From NCBI GenBank assembly GCA_023662825.1, contig JAMPIH010000019.1, positions 1-33,085 of the forward strand: a stretch of 33,085 bases of DNA, in the 5' to 3' direction. Shown piece by piece: positions 1-7,505 of this stretch; position 1 is the first letter of the stretch, and each line of letters starts with the position of its first letter. The DNA is from Bacteroides sp. (GTDB lineage Bacteria; Bacteroidota; Bacteroidia; Bacteroidales; P3). Both the position numbers and the translations under genes were made by a program. Below the pieces are notes generated by a model. It made no database searches, had not been told where the DNA came from, and was given only the letters and a program-made list of their open reading frames with translations.

Positions 1-106
1 GCCGCCAAATCCCTAATGTGGGACATCAGAGGTCTCTTTCTGGCGTAGAAAAATCGCCGTATCTTACTGTCAATCAATTTCTTACAAAGGTTTTTCCAAG
101 TTTTCG

Positions 107-145
107 GTTGCAAAAACCGCTTTTGCAACGGGCAAAGATTTTGCC
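107..145. repeat. Two adjacent small hairpins
   Basis: The first inverted repeat pairs GTTGCAAAA (107-115) with TTTTGCAAC (121-129) around a 5-base loop. The second follows after one base and pairs GGCAAA (131-136) with TTTGCC (140-145) around a 3-base loop. Neither is followed by a T-run on either strand, so they are not typical intrinsic terminators. They may form a structured RNA or DNA element, or mark the 3' end of a gene lying left of the window. Confidence 0.5.
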
Positions 146-184
146 GGTTCCCGTATTGTGCTTTCATTCTGTCAGTTACAGAGG

Positions 185-223
185 CCCGAAAATCCTTTTC
201 GCGTTTTATTAGGGATTTTCGGG
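185..223. repeat. 11-bp inverted repeat
   Basis: CCCGAAAATCC (185-195) pairs perfectly with GGATTTTCGGG (213-223) across a 17-base loop. No T-run follows the stem on either strand. The right arm sits in GGGATTTTCGGGGG, which resembles the GGGA-T(n)-CGG units repeated at 499-730, so this may be an outlying member of that repeat set. Confidence 0.5.
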
Positions 224-498
224 GGTGCGGATTTTTCGCATATTTCGATTTTAACTGTTTTGCTTCTTTATTTCTGTTTTCGACAATATATCACGATAGA
301 ATAATTTTTAAAAAATATATGGAATACATTTCGCGAAAATCATCAGATACTGCGCTTTTTCTTACTTTCAGAATTTAAGATACAGCACGTATTTTTTCAA
401 GCCTTTCCATTTATATTCATGTATCAAACGTGTATTTATTATATTTCGCTAAAATTGATTGAAATCTTTCGGAGAACGATTTTCGGAATCGGGCGGGA

Positions 499-765
499 GG
501 GATTTTTTTGAGGGGAATTTCGGAAATGGAATTTTCGGGATTTTTTTCGGAAAAAATTCCAGGAAGAGTCCGGGATGAGGGGGATTTTTTCGGAAAAACG
601 GGGCGCGGAGGAAGAAAAATCCAAAAAGTAAAGGAAAAAAACGGGGCGCGGGGGATTTTTTTCGGGAGGGCGACCAAAAAATTCAGGGGCGTGGGAAGTT
701 CTTTCGGGAAGCGAGGGATTTTTTTTGGGGAAACCGGGAGAAAAGGAAGAAAATTCGGAAGATGA
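499..765. repeat. G-rich, C-poor degenerate repeat region
   Basis: The plus strand is rich in G, A and T-runs and strikingly poor in C. A unit GGGA-T(6-8)-(C)GG recurs at 499, 537, 581, 652 and 715. A second unit, ACGGGGCGCGG, occurs at 598 and 641. Spacing between copies is irregular (38, 44, 71 and 63 bases), so this is not a simple tandem array. Open frames run through it on both strands (508-765 plus, 439-948 minus). Their translations are low-complexity products of the repeat (GIFFGxxGRxGRK on plus; Pro/Phe/Lys-rich on minus) and I do not regard them as genes. Confidence 0.6.
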
Positions 766-930
766 GGTCAGGTCCAGGTATGGGTCAAAACTATGCCGTA
801 GATAAAGATAAGTATCGATGCGTGATTCTAATGATATTATAACAATATGATTCTGTGTATATTGACTATGTATCACATTGCTTTGCGAAGAGTACCGCGC
901 ATAAAGGACATATAAGACAAGAAAAAGAAC

Positions 931-938
931 TAAATTTG
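931..938 (+). promoter_or_regulatory. Candidate -7 element of the DUF5606-pyrKD-rnr operon
   Basis: TAAATTTG matches the Bacteroidota -7 consensus TAnnTTTG exactly and lies 21 bases before the chosen ATG at 960. No convincing TTTG or TTG -33 element is present about 20 bases upstream, where the sequence is AAGGACA. Promoter strength is therefore uncertain. Confidence 0.45.
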
Positions 939-959
939 CCCTCACCAATTTCGATAAAG

Positions 960-1652
960 ATGGACTTAGAAAAAATCCTTACGATTCCTACCAAGCCGTC
1001 GCTCTACAGGCTGGTTAGCCAGAGCAAGGTATCGGCTATTGTTGAAAGCCTGCAGGACAAAAAGCGGATGCCCGTCTTCGGGCTGGAGAAAGTCAGCTCC
1101 CTGGCCGAGATAGCCATCTACACTCAGGACGGCGAGATGAGCCTGCCCAACGTTTTCCGCGCCATGCACAAGGCCTTGGACGGCAAGAAAGCGCAGGAAC
1201 CGGCACAGATCAAGAACCTGAAGGAATACTTCGCGCAGTTCGTGCCCGATTTCGACACCGAACACGTGTACGACAGCAATATCAAGAAAGTGTTGGCCTG
1301 GTACAACCTCTTGGTTGACAACAACCTGGTGGATCAGGAACTTTCCGAACGCGAAAAGGCGCAGATAGAGGGTCTGGCGCAGCACGAGGCCGAGGAAGCG
1401 GCCGCCGCCGAAACGGAAGAAAAACCCGCCGCCAGGAAGACTGCGGAAAAAGCGGAAGAAAAACCCGCCAAACCCGCTGCCAAGGCCAAGAAAGCCGAAC
1501 CTAAGGCCGCCGCCAAGCCCGCCGCCGAAAAAGCCGCCAAGAGCACGGCCAAGCCCGCCGCCAAAGCCGCTGCCAAGCCCAAGGCCGCTTCTGCCGCAGG
1601 TTCCACCAAGACAAAAGCCACGGTTAAGAAAACTTCGGCCAGCGCGAAATAA
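960..1652 (+). CDS. DUF5606 domain protein with histone-H1-like tail
   Basis: This 230-aa protein has an N-terminal DUF5606-type domain of about 130 residues, beginning MDLEKILTIPTKPSLYRLVS; the family is typical of Bacteroidota and its biochemical role is unknown to me. After about residue 142 it becomes an Ala/Lys/Pro/Glu tail of roughly 90 residues with repeated AKPAAK-like units, resembling histone H1 or the tails of some bacterial nucleoid proteins. The frame stays open to an ATG at 855, but I chose ATG 960 because the conserved domain starts there and a -7 promoter element lies at 931-938. It is the first gene of an operon with pyrK, pyrD and rnr, 21 bases before pyrK. Nucleic-acid binding by the tail is inference. 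Confidence 0.85.
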   Translation: MDLEKILTIPTKPSLYRLVSQSKVSAIVESLQDKKRMPVFGLEKVSSLAEIAIYTQDGEMSLPNVFRAMHKALDGKKAQEPAQIKNLKEYFAQFVPDFDTEHVYDSNIKKVLAWYNLLVDNNLVDQELSEREKAQIEGLAQHEAEEAAAAETEEKPAARKTAEKAEEKPAKPAAKAKKAEPKAAAKPAAEKAAKSTAKPAAKAAAKPKAASAAGSTKTKATVKKTSASAK

Positions 1653-1673
1653 GCCGACAGAAACAACAGCATA

Positions 1674-2459
1674 TTGAAAAACAAGAAAATAGTTGATTTT
1701 ATAGTGCAGCGCAACCAGGCGTTGGGCTATAACTTCACACGTCTGTGGTTACAGACGGATTGCGAACTGCCCGAGATTGCTCCCGGGCAGTTTGTGCAAG
1801 TACAGATACCCTCTTCGGTTCACGGGTGGCTGCGCATTCCTGTCTCCGTTCATTTCGCCGACGCCGCCAAGGGGCAGGTATGGCTCCTGGTGCAGAAAGT
1901 GGGCGACGGCTCCCGGAAGATAGCCTCCTTGCAGGAAGGCGGGAAGGTGAACCTCGTGCTGCCGCTCGGACAAGGCTTCGCGCTGCCGCAGGAAAACACG
2001 GCAAACGGCTCCGAAATCCTGCTGGTGGGCGGCGGTTGCGGCATCGCGCCCCTATACTACCTCGGCATCCGGCTCAAGGAAAGGAACCTGCCGTTCCGCT
2101 TCCTGACAGGGGCCAGAGACAGGGAACGCCTGGCGCTTACCGAAGAACTGGCGCGGATGGCCCCGCTCGAAATATGCACCGAAGACGGCTCGCAAGGATT
2201 CAAGGGCCTGGTGACCGGACACCCGCTGTGGAAAGAGGCGAACATAGGCCTCGTCTATACCTGCGGCCCCACGCCCATGATGAAGGCCGTGGCACGGAAG
2301 GCTGCGGAAAAAGGTGCCTACTGCGAGGTGAGCCTCGAGAACACGATGGCTTGCGGCCTGGGCGCCTGCCTGTGCTGCGTGACCCCCATGGCCGACGGGC
2401 ACAACGCCTGCGTCTGCACCGAAGGCCCGGTATTCGACAGCCGCAAGCTCGGCTGGTAA
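1674..2459 (+). CDS. pyrK: Dihydroorotate dehydrogenase electron transfer subunit
   Basis: This 261-aa protein matches PyrK, the FAD and [2Fe-2S] subunit that passes electrons from PyrD1B to NAD+ during pyrimidine synthesis in the cytoplasm. It has the ferredoxin-reductase layout: an N-terminal flavin barrel with LRIPVSV (the R-x-P-x-S motif, about residues 53-59), an NAD-binding half with GGGCGIAPLYYLG and YTCGPTPMM, and a C-terminal cysteine cluster (MACGLGACLCC then CVC) that would hold the iron-sulfur centre. The start is a TTG at 1674; no nearby ATG preserves the barrel, and the N-terminus MKNKKIVDFIV fits the family. It lies 21 bases after the DUF5606 gene and 10 before pyrD, its expected partner. 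Confidence 0.92.
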   Translation: MKNKKIVDFIVQRNQALGYNFTRLWLQTDCELPEIAPGQFVQVQIPSSVHGWLRIPVSVHFADAAKGQVWLLVQKVGDGSRKIASLQEGGKVNLVLPLGQGFALPQENTANGSEILLVGGGCGIAPLYYLGIRLKERNLPFRFLTGARDRERLALTEELARMAPLEICTEDGSQGFKGLVTGHPLWKEANIGLVYTCGPTPMMKAVARKAAEKGAYCEVSLENTMACGLGACLCCVTPMADGHNACVCTEGPVFDSRKLGW

Positions 2460-2469
2460 TATTCATCTT

Positions 2470-3393
2470 ATGGAAACTCGAACGAACATAGGCTCGCTGG
2501 AACTCAAGAATCCCGTGCTCACGGCCTCCGGCACTTTCGGCTACGGCCTGGAATTCTGCGATTTCGTGGACCTGAACGCCTTGGGCGGCTTCGTGGTGAA
2601 AGGAACCACCGCATCCCCGCGCGAAGGCAATCCCTATCCGCGCATGGCCGAGACCCCGCTGGGAATGCTGAACGCCGTGGGGCTTCAGAACAAGGGGGTC
2701 GATTACCTGATCGAACACATCCTTCCTCAGATCAAGGAGAAAATCGACTACACACAGGAAATCCCCACCCGCCTTATCGTGAACGTGTCGGGCTCCACGA
2801 TCGACGAATACGTGGAAGTGGCTCAGAAACTGAACGCCTGCCCGGAGGTGGACGCCATCGAGGTGAACATTTCCTGCCCCAACGTAAAGCAGGGCGGCAT
2901 GGCCTTCGGCACGGTGCCCGCCATGGCGTCCGAAGTCACCTCGGCGGTACGCAAGGCGTTTAACCGCTGCATGATCGTGAAGCTCTCGCCCAACGTCACC
3001 GACATCGCGTCGATGGCCGAGGCCGTGGAGGGCGCGGGCGCCGATTCGGTGTCGCTCATCAACACGCTCCTGGGCATGGCCGTGGACGTGGAGAGACGCA
3101 AGGCCGTGCTGAGCACCGTGACCGGCGGCCTGTCGGGTCCCTGCGTGAAGCCGGTGGCCCTGCGCATGGTGTGGCAGGTGGCCAAACGGGTCAGGATTCC
3201 CGTTATCGGCATGGGCGGCATCCGCTGTACCGCCGACGCGCTGGAATTCCTTATGGCCGGGGCGAGCGCCATAGAGATAGGCACCGCCAACTTCGTGAAC
3301 CCCGCCGTAACACAAGAGGTTGCCGAAGGATTGCGGGAATACGGCGGAAAGCATAAAATAGTCCGTTTACAGGACATCATCGGAATTATTTAA
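2470..3393 (+). CDS. pyrD: Dihydroorotate dehydrogenase catalytic subunit (class 1B)
   Basis: This 307-aa TIM-barrel flavoprotein oxidises dihydroorotate to orotate, the fourth step of de novo pyrimidine synthesis. Visible family signatures are KNPVLTASGTFGYG near residue 13, NAVGLQNKG near 68, VNISCPNVKQGG (catalytic Cys136, as expected for class 1 enzymes), and the FMN-phosphate-binding GMGGI and GASAIEIGTANF near the C-terminus. Cysteine rather than serine as the base, and the adjacent pyrK, identify it as the NAD-linked 1B type. It starts 10 bases after pyrK and ends 8 bases before rnr, so the three are almost certainly co-transcribed. Length is normal. Confidence 0.95.
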   Translation: METRTNIGSLELKNPVLTASGTFGYGLEFCDFVDLNALGGFVVKGTTASPREGNPYPRMAETPLGMLNAVGLQNKGVDYLIEHILPQIKEKIDYTQEIPTRLIVNVSGSTIDEYVEVAQKLNACPEVDAIEVNISCPNVKQGGMAFGTVPAMASEVTSAVRKAFNRCMIVKLSPNVTDIASMAEAVEGAGADSVSLINTLLGMAVDVERRKAVLSTVTGGLSGPCVKPVALRMVWQVAKRVRIPVIGMGGIRCTADALEFLMAGASAIEIGTANFVNPAVTQEVAEGLREYGGKHKIVRLQDIIGII

Positions 3394-3401
3394 AATTTAA
3401 A

Positions 3402-5597
3402 ATGAGAAAAAAGAAAATTTCAGGAAATTCGCATAAAAACAATTCTCCTAAAAGAAAACAGGGCGAACGCGAGGCCAGGCGCCAGAGTTCGCGCCAACAT
3501 CAGAGCAACCGCGACAGGCGGGACAACCGCCGCCGGCACATTCCCGAAAGCCTGCGCAGCTACATCACCGGCACGGTGGACATGAAATCGACCGGAAAGG
3601 CCTATATCCTGCCCGACAACAAGGAACTGGAAGACGTGCTGATCATGCCCAACAACGTGGGCCACGCGCTGCACGGCGACCATGTGCGGGTGCTGGTGTT
3701 CCCGCAACGGAGCAGCATGCGCCATATCGAGGGGCAGATCACCGAGGTGCTCAAGCGCAACAAGCAGAATATCGTGGGCACGGTGGAATTCGAGGGCAAG
3801 TACGCCTATCTGGTGCCCGACAGCCAGAACATGACCGTAAGCGTGATCCTTCCGCCCGACGCCCTGCACGGCGCCAAGGCCGGACAGAAGGCGGTGGCGC
3901 GTATCGTAAGCTGGCCGCAGCACCTCAACAGCCCCATCGGCGAGATTGCGGCGGTATTGGGACAGCCGGGCGACAACAACGTGGAGATGCAGAGCATCCT
4001 GGCCGAGTTCGACTTTCCGCTCGAATACCCCAGGGAAGCCATACGCCAGGCGCAGAAGATGAGCGGGGAGGTTACGCCCCAAGACCTGAAGGAGCGCCGC
4101 GATTTCCGCGACATCTACACCTGCACCATAGACCCCGCCGACGCCAAAGACTTCGACGACGCCCTTTCCTACCGCAAACTGCCCGACGGCAATACCGAAA
4201 TCGGCGTGCATATCGCCGACGTGAGCCATTTCGTAAAGCCGGGCACGCCCATCGACCGCGAGGCCTACGAACGCGCCACCTCGGTCTATTTAGTGGACCG
4301 GACCATTCCCATGCTGCCCGAACGGCTGTGCAACGACCTCTGCTCGCTCAACCCGAACCAGGACCGGTTCTGCTTCAGCGCCGTGTTCAAGATGGACGAG
4401 AACGCCAAGGTACTCGACTGCTGGATCGGCCGGGGCATCATCCACTCCGACCGACGGTTCACCTATGAGGAGGCGCAGGCCATTATCGAGGAGGCGGGAT
4501 TGGCCGCCGAAGCCCCGAAGTCAGGACCGGCGGCCCCGAAAGCGGAAGTCAGGAAGACAAACGGCAAGAAACGCGATTCCAGGCAGGACACGGAGGCGGT
4601 TACCGAGATGTTCAGGCTCTCCAAGATCCTGCGCGAGCGGCGGTTCAAGACCGGCTCCATCAATTTCCACTCACGGGAGGTGCGGTTCAGATTGGAACCC
4701 GAAACCGCCAAGCCCCTGGGCGTTTACATCAAGGAGAGCAAGGAAAGCAACCACCTGGTGGAGGAATTCATGCTGCTGGCCAACCGCTACGTGGCCGAGC
4801 GGGTGGGCAAGGTGCGCGGCAAGGAAAAGGCCAAGACCTTCGTTTACCGCGTGCACGACGAGCCCAATCCCGAAAAAGTGTCGGCACTGTCGCTGTTCGT
4901 GGGCAAGCTGGGCTACAAGATGAACCTCAAGACCCGCGCCGGGCTGGTGAAGTCGTTCAACAACCTGCTGGAAGACATTCACGGCAAGGCGGAACAGAAC
5001 ATGATCGAGAGCATCGCCATCCGCACGATGGCCAAGGCCTGCTACTCCACGCATAACATAGGGCACTACGGCCTGTCGTTCCCGTTCTACACCCATTTCA
5101 CCTCGCCCATACGCCGCTACCCCGACCTGATGGTTCACCGTCTGCTGGAGCGCTATCTCGCCGGAGGCCAAAGCGTGGATCAGGAAGAATACGAGGAATA
5201 CTGCCTGCACAGCTCTGACATGGAGAAACGCGCCGCCGATGCCGAACGGGCCTCGGTAAAGTACAAACAGGCCGAGTTCCTTTCCGACAAGGTGGGGCAG
5301 GTGTTCCCGGGCGTCATCTCGGGCGTGAGCAAGTGGGGGCTGTATGTCTGCCTGGACGAGAACTATTGCGAGGGCATGGTTCCCCTGCGCTCGCTCAACG
5401 ACGACCACTACGAACTGGACGAAGACAACTACCGCGTGGTGGGGCTGCACACGGGGCAGACCTATATGCTGGGGCAGCCGGTAAGGATACGCGTGCAGGA
5501 AATAGACATGAACAAGAAGCAGCTTACCTTTTCGTTTGTGCGGGAAGCCGTTCCGGCACCCGCGCCGGCCAGGAGGGGCGGCAAAAAGAGACTATAG
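3402..5597 (+). CDS. rnr: Ribonuclease R
   Basis: This 731-aa 3'-to-5' exoribonuclease degrades structured RNA. The order is: a very basic N-terminal tail (about 1-50, rich in Lys/Arg/Gln), cold-shock-like domains (about 55-215), the RNB catalytic domain containing the metal-binding DPADAKDFDDA (about 244-254), and a C-terminal S1 domain (about 630-715) followed by a short basic tail. An unusual linker of about 38 residues, rich in Ala/Pro/Lys, interrupts the RNB domain at about 362-400. It is last in the pyrKD operon, 8 bases after pyrD. Its final 6 bases overlap the end of the convergent response-regulator gene, leaving no room for a separate terminator. Confidence 0.93.
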   Translation: MRKKKISGNSHKNNSPKRKQGEREARRQSSRQHQSNRDRRDNRRRHIPESLRSYITGTVDMKSTGKAYILPDNKELEDVLIMPNNVGHALHGDHVRVLVFPQRSSMRHIEGQITEVLKRNKQNIVGTVEFEGKYAYLVPDSQNMTVSVILPPDALHGAKAGQKAVARIVSWPQHLNSPIGEIAAVLGQPGDNNVEMQSILAEFDFPLEYPREAIRQAQKMSGEVTPQDLKERRDFRDIYTCTIDPADAKDFDDALSYRKLPDGNTEIGVHIADVSHFVKPGTPIDREAYERATSVYLVDRTIPMLPERLCNDLCSLNPNQDRFCFSAVFKMDENAKVLDCWIGRGIIHSDRRFTYEEAQAIIEEAGLAAEAPKSGPAAPKAEVRKTNGKKRDSRQDTEAVTEMFRLSKILRERRFKTGSINFHSREVRFRLEPETAKPLGVYIKESKESNHLVEEFMLLANRYVAERVGKVRGKEKAKTFVYRVHDEPNPEKVSALSLFVGKLGYKMNLKTRAGLVKSFNNLLEDIHGKAEQNMIESIAIRTMAKACYSTHNIGHYGLSFPFYTHFTSPIRRYPDLMVHRLLERYLAGGQSVDQEEYEEYCLHSSDMEKRAADAERASVKYKQAEFLSDKVGQVFPGVISGVSKWGLYVCLDENYCEGMVPLRSLNDDHYELDEDNYRVVGLHTGQTYMLGQPVRIRVQEIDMNKKQLTFSFVREAVPAPAPARRGGKKRL

Positions 5598-6377
5598 GCT
5601 GCGGCCGGAGATGCGGCTGTCGAGCGCCTGCCGGTAGGAATCCGACACGGGCACGGCCTGCCCGCCGGCGAACACGACACGGCTTTTCTCGATGCTCGCC
5701 ACCCGGTTCAGGTTCACCAGAAAGGAACGGTGGACCCGCACGAAATCTTCCTGAGAAAGTTTTTCCTCCAACACCTTGAGGCACTGCAGGGTCATGACGC
5801 AGAACGGGGAACCGGGCGTGTCCTGCCGCGACCTGCCCTCGGGGTCGAGGTGTATCTTCACGTAATCCTTGTCGCTTTCCACGAACAGGATGTCTTCGAC
5901 CCGGATATGCACCCAGCGGTAGTCGGCGCGCACGAAAAAGCCGTCCTTGTGCGCCGAATCGCTGCGGAAAAAGGCGTTCTGCCCGTCGTTCTGACCCGCA
6001 CCCGCATCATCGCTCCCGAACCAGGCCTGCGCCCGTTTAACGGCCCGCATGAAGTCGTCGTAGCTGGCGGGCTTGAGCAGGTAGTCGAGCGCATTGGCCT
6101 TGAAGCCCTGCAGGGCGTACTGCTCGAAGGCGGTAACGAACACGACGCGCAGCGGCCGGTCTTCGAGAAGCGTGCTCAGTTCCAGACCGTTGAGCCCCGG
6201 CATCTGAATGTCGAGAAAGGCCAGTTGAACAGGCTCGGAACGCAGGAACTCCAGGGCCTCCGCGCTGCTTGAGAACGCACCGCACAGTTCCAGCCCCGGC
6301 GTCTTCTCCACATAGGCGCACATCATCTTGAGCGCCAAGGGTTCATCGTCCACCACTACACATCGTATTGTCTGCAT
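5592..6377 (-). CDS. LytTR-family response regulator
   Basis: This 261-aa regulator has an N-terminal receiver domain (acidic pair Asp10-Asp11, phospho-acceptor Asp56 in FLDIQMPGLNG, conserved Thr in VFVTAFEQ, Lys in DYLLKP) and a C-terminal LytTR DNA-binding domain (from about residue 165, with LFVESDKDYVKI and RVHRSFLVNLNRV). A stretch of about 25 polar residues links them. It follows the histidine kinase by 18 bases and is last in the six-gene efflux operon, so it probably responds to that kinase. It may control the operon's own promoter, which is inference. It ends convergent with rnr, overlapping it by 6 bases. Confidence 0.9.
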   Translation of the reverse strand: MQTIRCVVVDDEPLALKMMCAYVEKTPGLELCGAFSSSAEALEFLRSEPVQLAFLDIQMPGLNGLELSTLLEDRPLRVVFVTAFEQYALQGFKANALDYLLKPASYDDFMRAVKRAQAWFGSDDAGAGQNDGQNAFFRSDSAHKDGFFVRADYRWVHIRVEDILFVESDKDYVKIHLDPEGRSRQDTPGSPFCVMTLQCLKVLEEKLSQEDFVRVHRSFLVNLNRVASIEKSRVVFAGGQAVPVSDSYRQALDSRISGRSL

Positions 6378-6395
6378 ACGCTCTCCTTTCCGGGT

Positions 6396-7496
6396 TTAAT
6401 CGTATTCCAGGGGTATCGCGAGAAAAGCGGTGTAGATACCGTTTTCCTGCTTTACATCGAAGCGGTAATCATCGCCGTAGATATACGCCAGCCGTTTCCT
6501 GAGGTTCTCCAGCCCCACGCCCGTGTCCTGCTGCAGCAGCGGAGGTCCGTCGCTTCCGGATTGCCCAGCCACGGTGTTGCGGCAGGTAAAGAACAGGCGT
6601 TTCTGTATCCTGTCGAGTTCGAACTTGATCGAGATCCCGGATCCGGCGGCGCCGATGCCGTGCTTGAACGCGTTTTCCACCAGGTTGATGAACAGCAGCG
6701 GCGGAACCGTGCAGTTGTGCGTCTTCTCCTCGCCGGGAAGCTCCACGCGGAGCGCGGTCTTTTCGTCGATGCGGAGCTTCATCAGCCCGATGTAGTTCTT
6801 CATGAACGCCACCTCGTCCTTGAGCGGGACGCGCTCCCGCTCGCTTTCCTTGAGCACGTAGCGGAGCAGGCTGCCCAAGTCGTACACGGCGCCCTGCGCC
6901 TTCTCGGGCTCGATCGCTATCAGCGCGTAGATGTTGTTGAGCGTGTTGAACAGGAAATGCGGGTGCAGCTGGCTCTTGAGGTTCTTCAGCTCGGCCAGGT
7001 TCCGCTGGTTGGCCAGGGCCTGCCGGTCTATCTCCGACTTGTACCAGCGGCCGGTGAGCCGCAGCACCAGCGCCACCACGGCCACCATAAGCAGGTTCAT
7101 GAAGTTCTGGAAGATGAAGAACCAGCGGAAACCGCCCGGCGGACGCTTGCCAGGAGGGGCGCCGTAGATGCAGTCGATCACGTTCTCGTGCCAGAAATGG
7201 ATCACCGCCATGCCCGCCAGCAGCAACACGAGGTTCAGTAGGATGAACCGGCCGGTGCGGTGCTCGAAAAAGTACTTGGGAATCCAGCGCGCGTAGTTGA
7301 TGTAGAACACCCCCACCGAAAGGAAGGGAAAGATGAGGTAGCGCACGTAAAAGCGCTCGAACTTAGGTGTCTCGCCCTGAAAGAGCAGCCACGGCCAGAG
7401 AAAGAAGAACAGCCACGCGGCCACGTGCACCGCGGCCACGGCGAAGCGCCTTCTGTCGGGATTCATTCCCTTGCCCGTAAGTGTGTCTGTGTTCAT
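6396..7496 (-). CDS. LytS/YehU-type sensor histidine kinase
   Basis: This 366-aa membrane kinase has four probable transmembrane segments (about 18-40, 51-69, 84-101 and 130-147) and no obvious periplasmic sensor domain. A short coiled linker leads to the His_kinase module, with QLHPHFLFNTLNN (phospho-acceptor probably His180), then an HATPase domain showing LVENAFKHGIG and the GVGLENLRKRL glycine box. This is the usual partner of LytTR regulators, and the regulator gene follows by 18 bases. The permease gene ends 9 bases upstream. A loop GAPPGKRPPGGFR (about 112-124) separates TM3 from TM4. The ligand is unknown; a membrane or efflux-substrate signal is plausible. Confidence 0.9.
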   Translation of the reverse strand: MNTDTLTGKGMNPDRRRFAVAAVHVAAWLFFFLWPWLLFQGETPKFERFYVRYLIFPFLSVGVFYINYARWIPKYFFEHRTGRFILLNLVLLLAGMAVIHFWHENVIDCIYGAPPGKRPPGGFRWFFIFQNFMNLLMVAVVALVLRLTGRWYKSEIDRQALANQRNLAELKNLKSQLHPHFLFNTLNNIYALIAIEPEKAQGAVYDLGSLLRYVLKESERERVPLKDEVAFMKNYIGLMKLRIDEKTALRVELPGEEKTHNCTVPPLLFINLVENAFKHGIGAAGSGISIKFELDRIQKRLFFTCRNTVAGQSGSDGPPLLQQDTGVGLENLRKRLAYIYGDDYRFDVKQENGIYTAFLAIPLEYD

Positions 7497-7505
7497 GGCA
7501 TTCTC

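Larger units (their letters stand above)
1..498. other. Upstream region without a recognisable gene
   Basis: I see no supportable gene here. Two reading frames are open from the left edge: one stops at 46-48 and one at about 212. Either could be the tail of a gene cut by the window edge, but neither translation resembles a family I know. From about 230 the DNA becomes AT-rich with frequent stops in all frames. The stretch 100-225 carries three closely spaced inverted repeats, listed separately. Confidence 0.5.

Noticed and set aside
18-212. 64-aa plus-strand open frame at the left edge
   Set aside because: It has no recognisable domain, and its 3' half runs through the hairpin cluster; at best it is the end of a truncated frame.
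439-948. 169-aa minus-strand open frame and overlapping 85-aa plus-strand frame (508-765)
   Set aside because: Both are low-complexity translations of the G-rich repeat field, overlap on opposite strands, and lack any family signature or start context.
855-959. N-terminal extension of the DUF5606 gene
   Set aside because: The -7 promoter element at 931-938 lies inside it and the conserved domain begins at ATG 960.
2200-3354. 384-aa minus-strand open frame opposite pyrD
   Set aside because: It is a shadow of GC-rich pyrK/pyrD coding sequence; its translation is His/Gly/Arg-rich without motifs.
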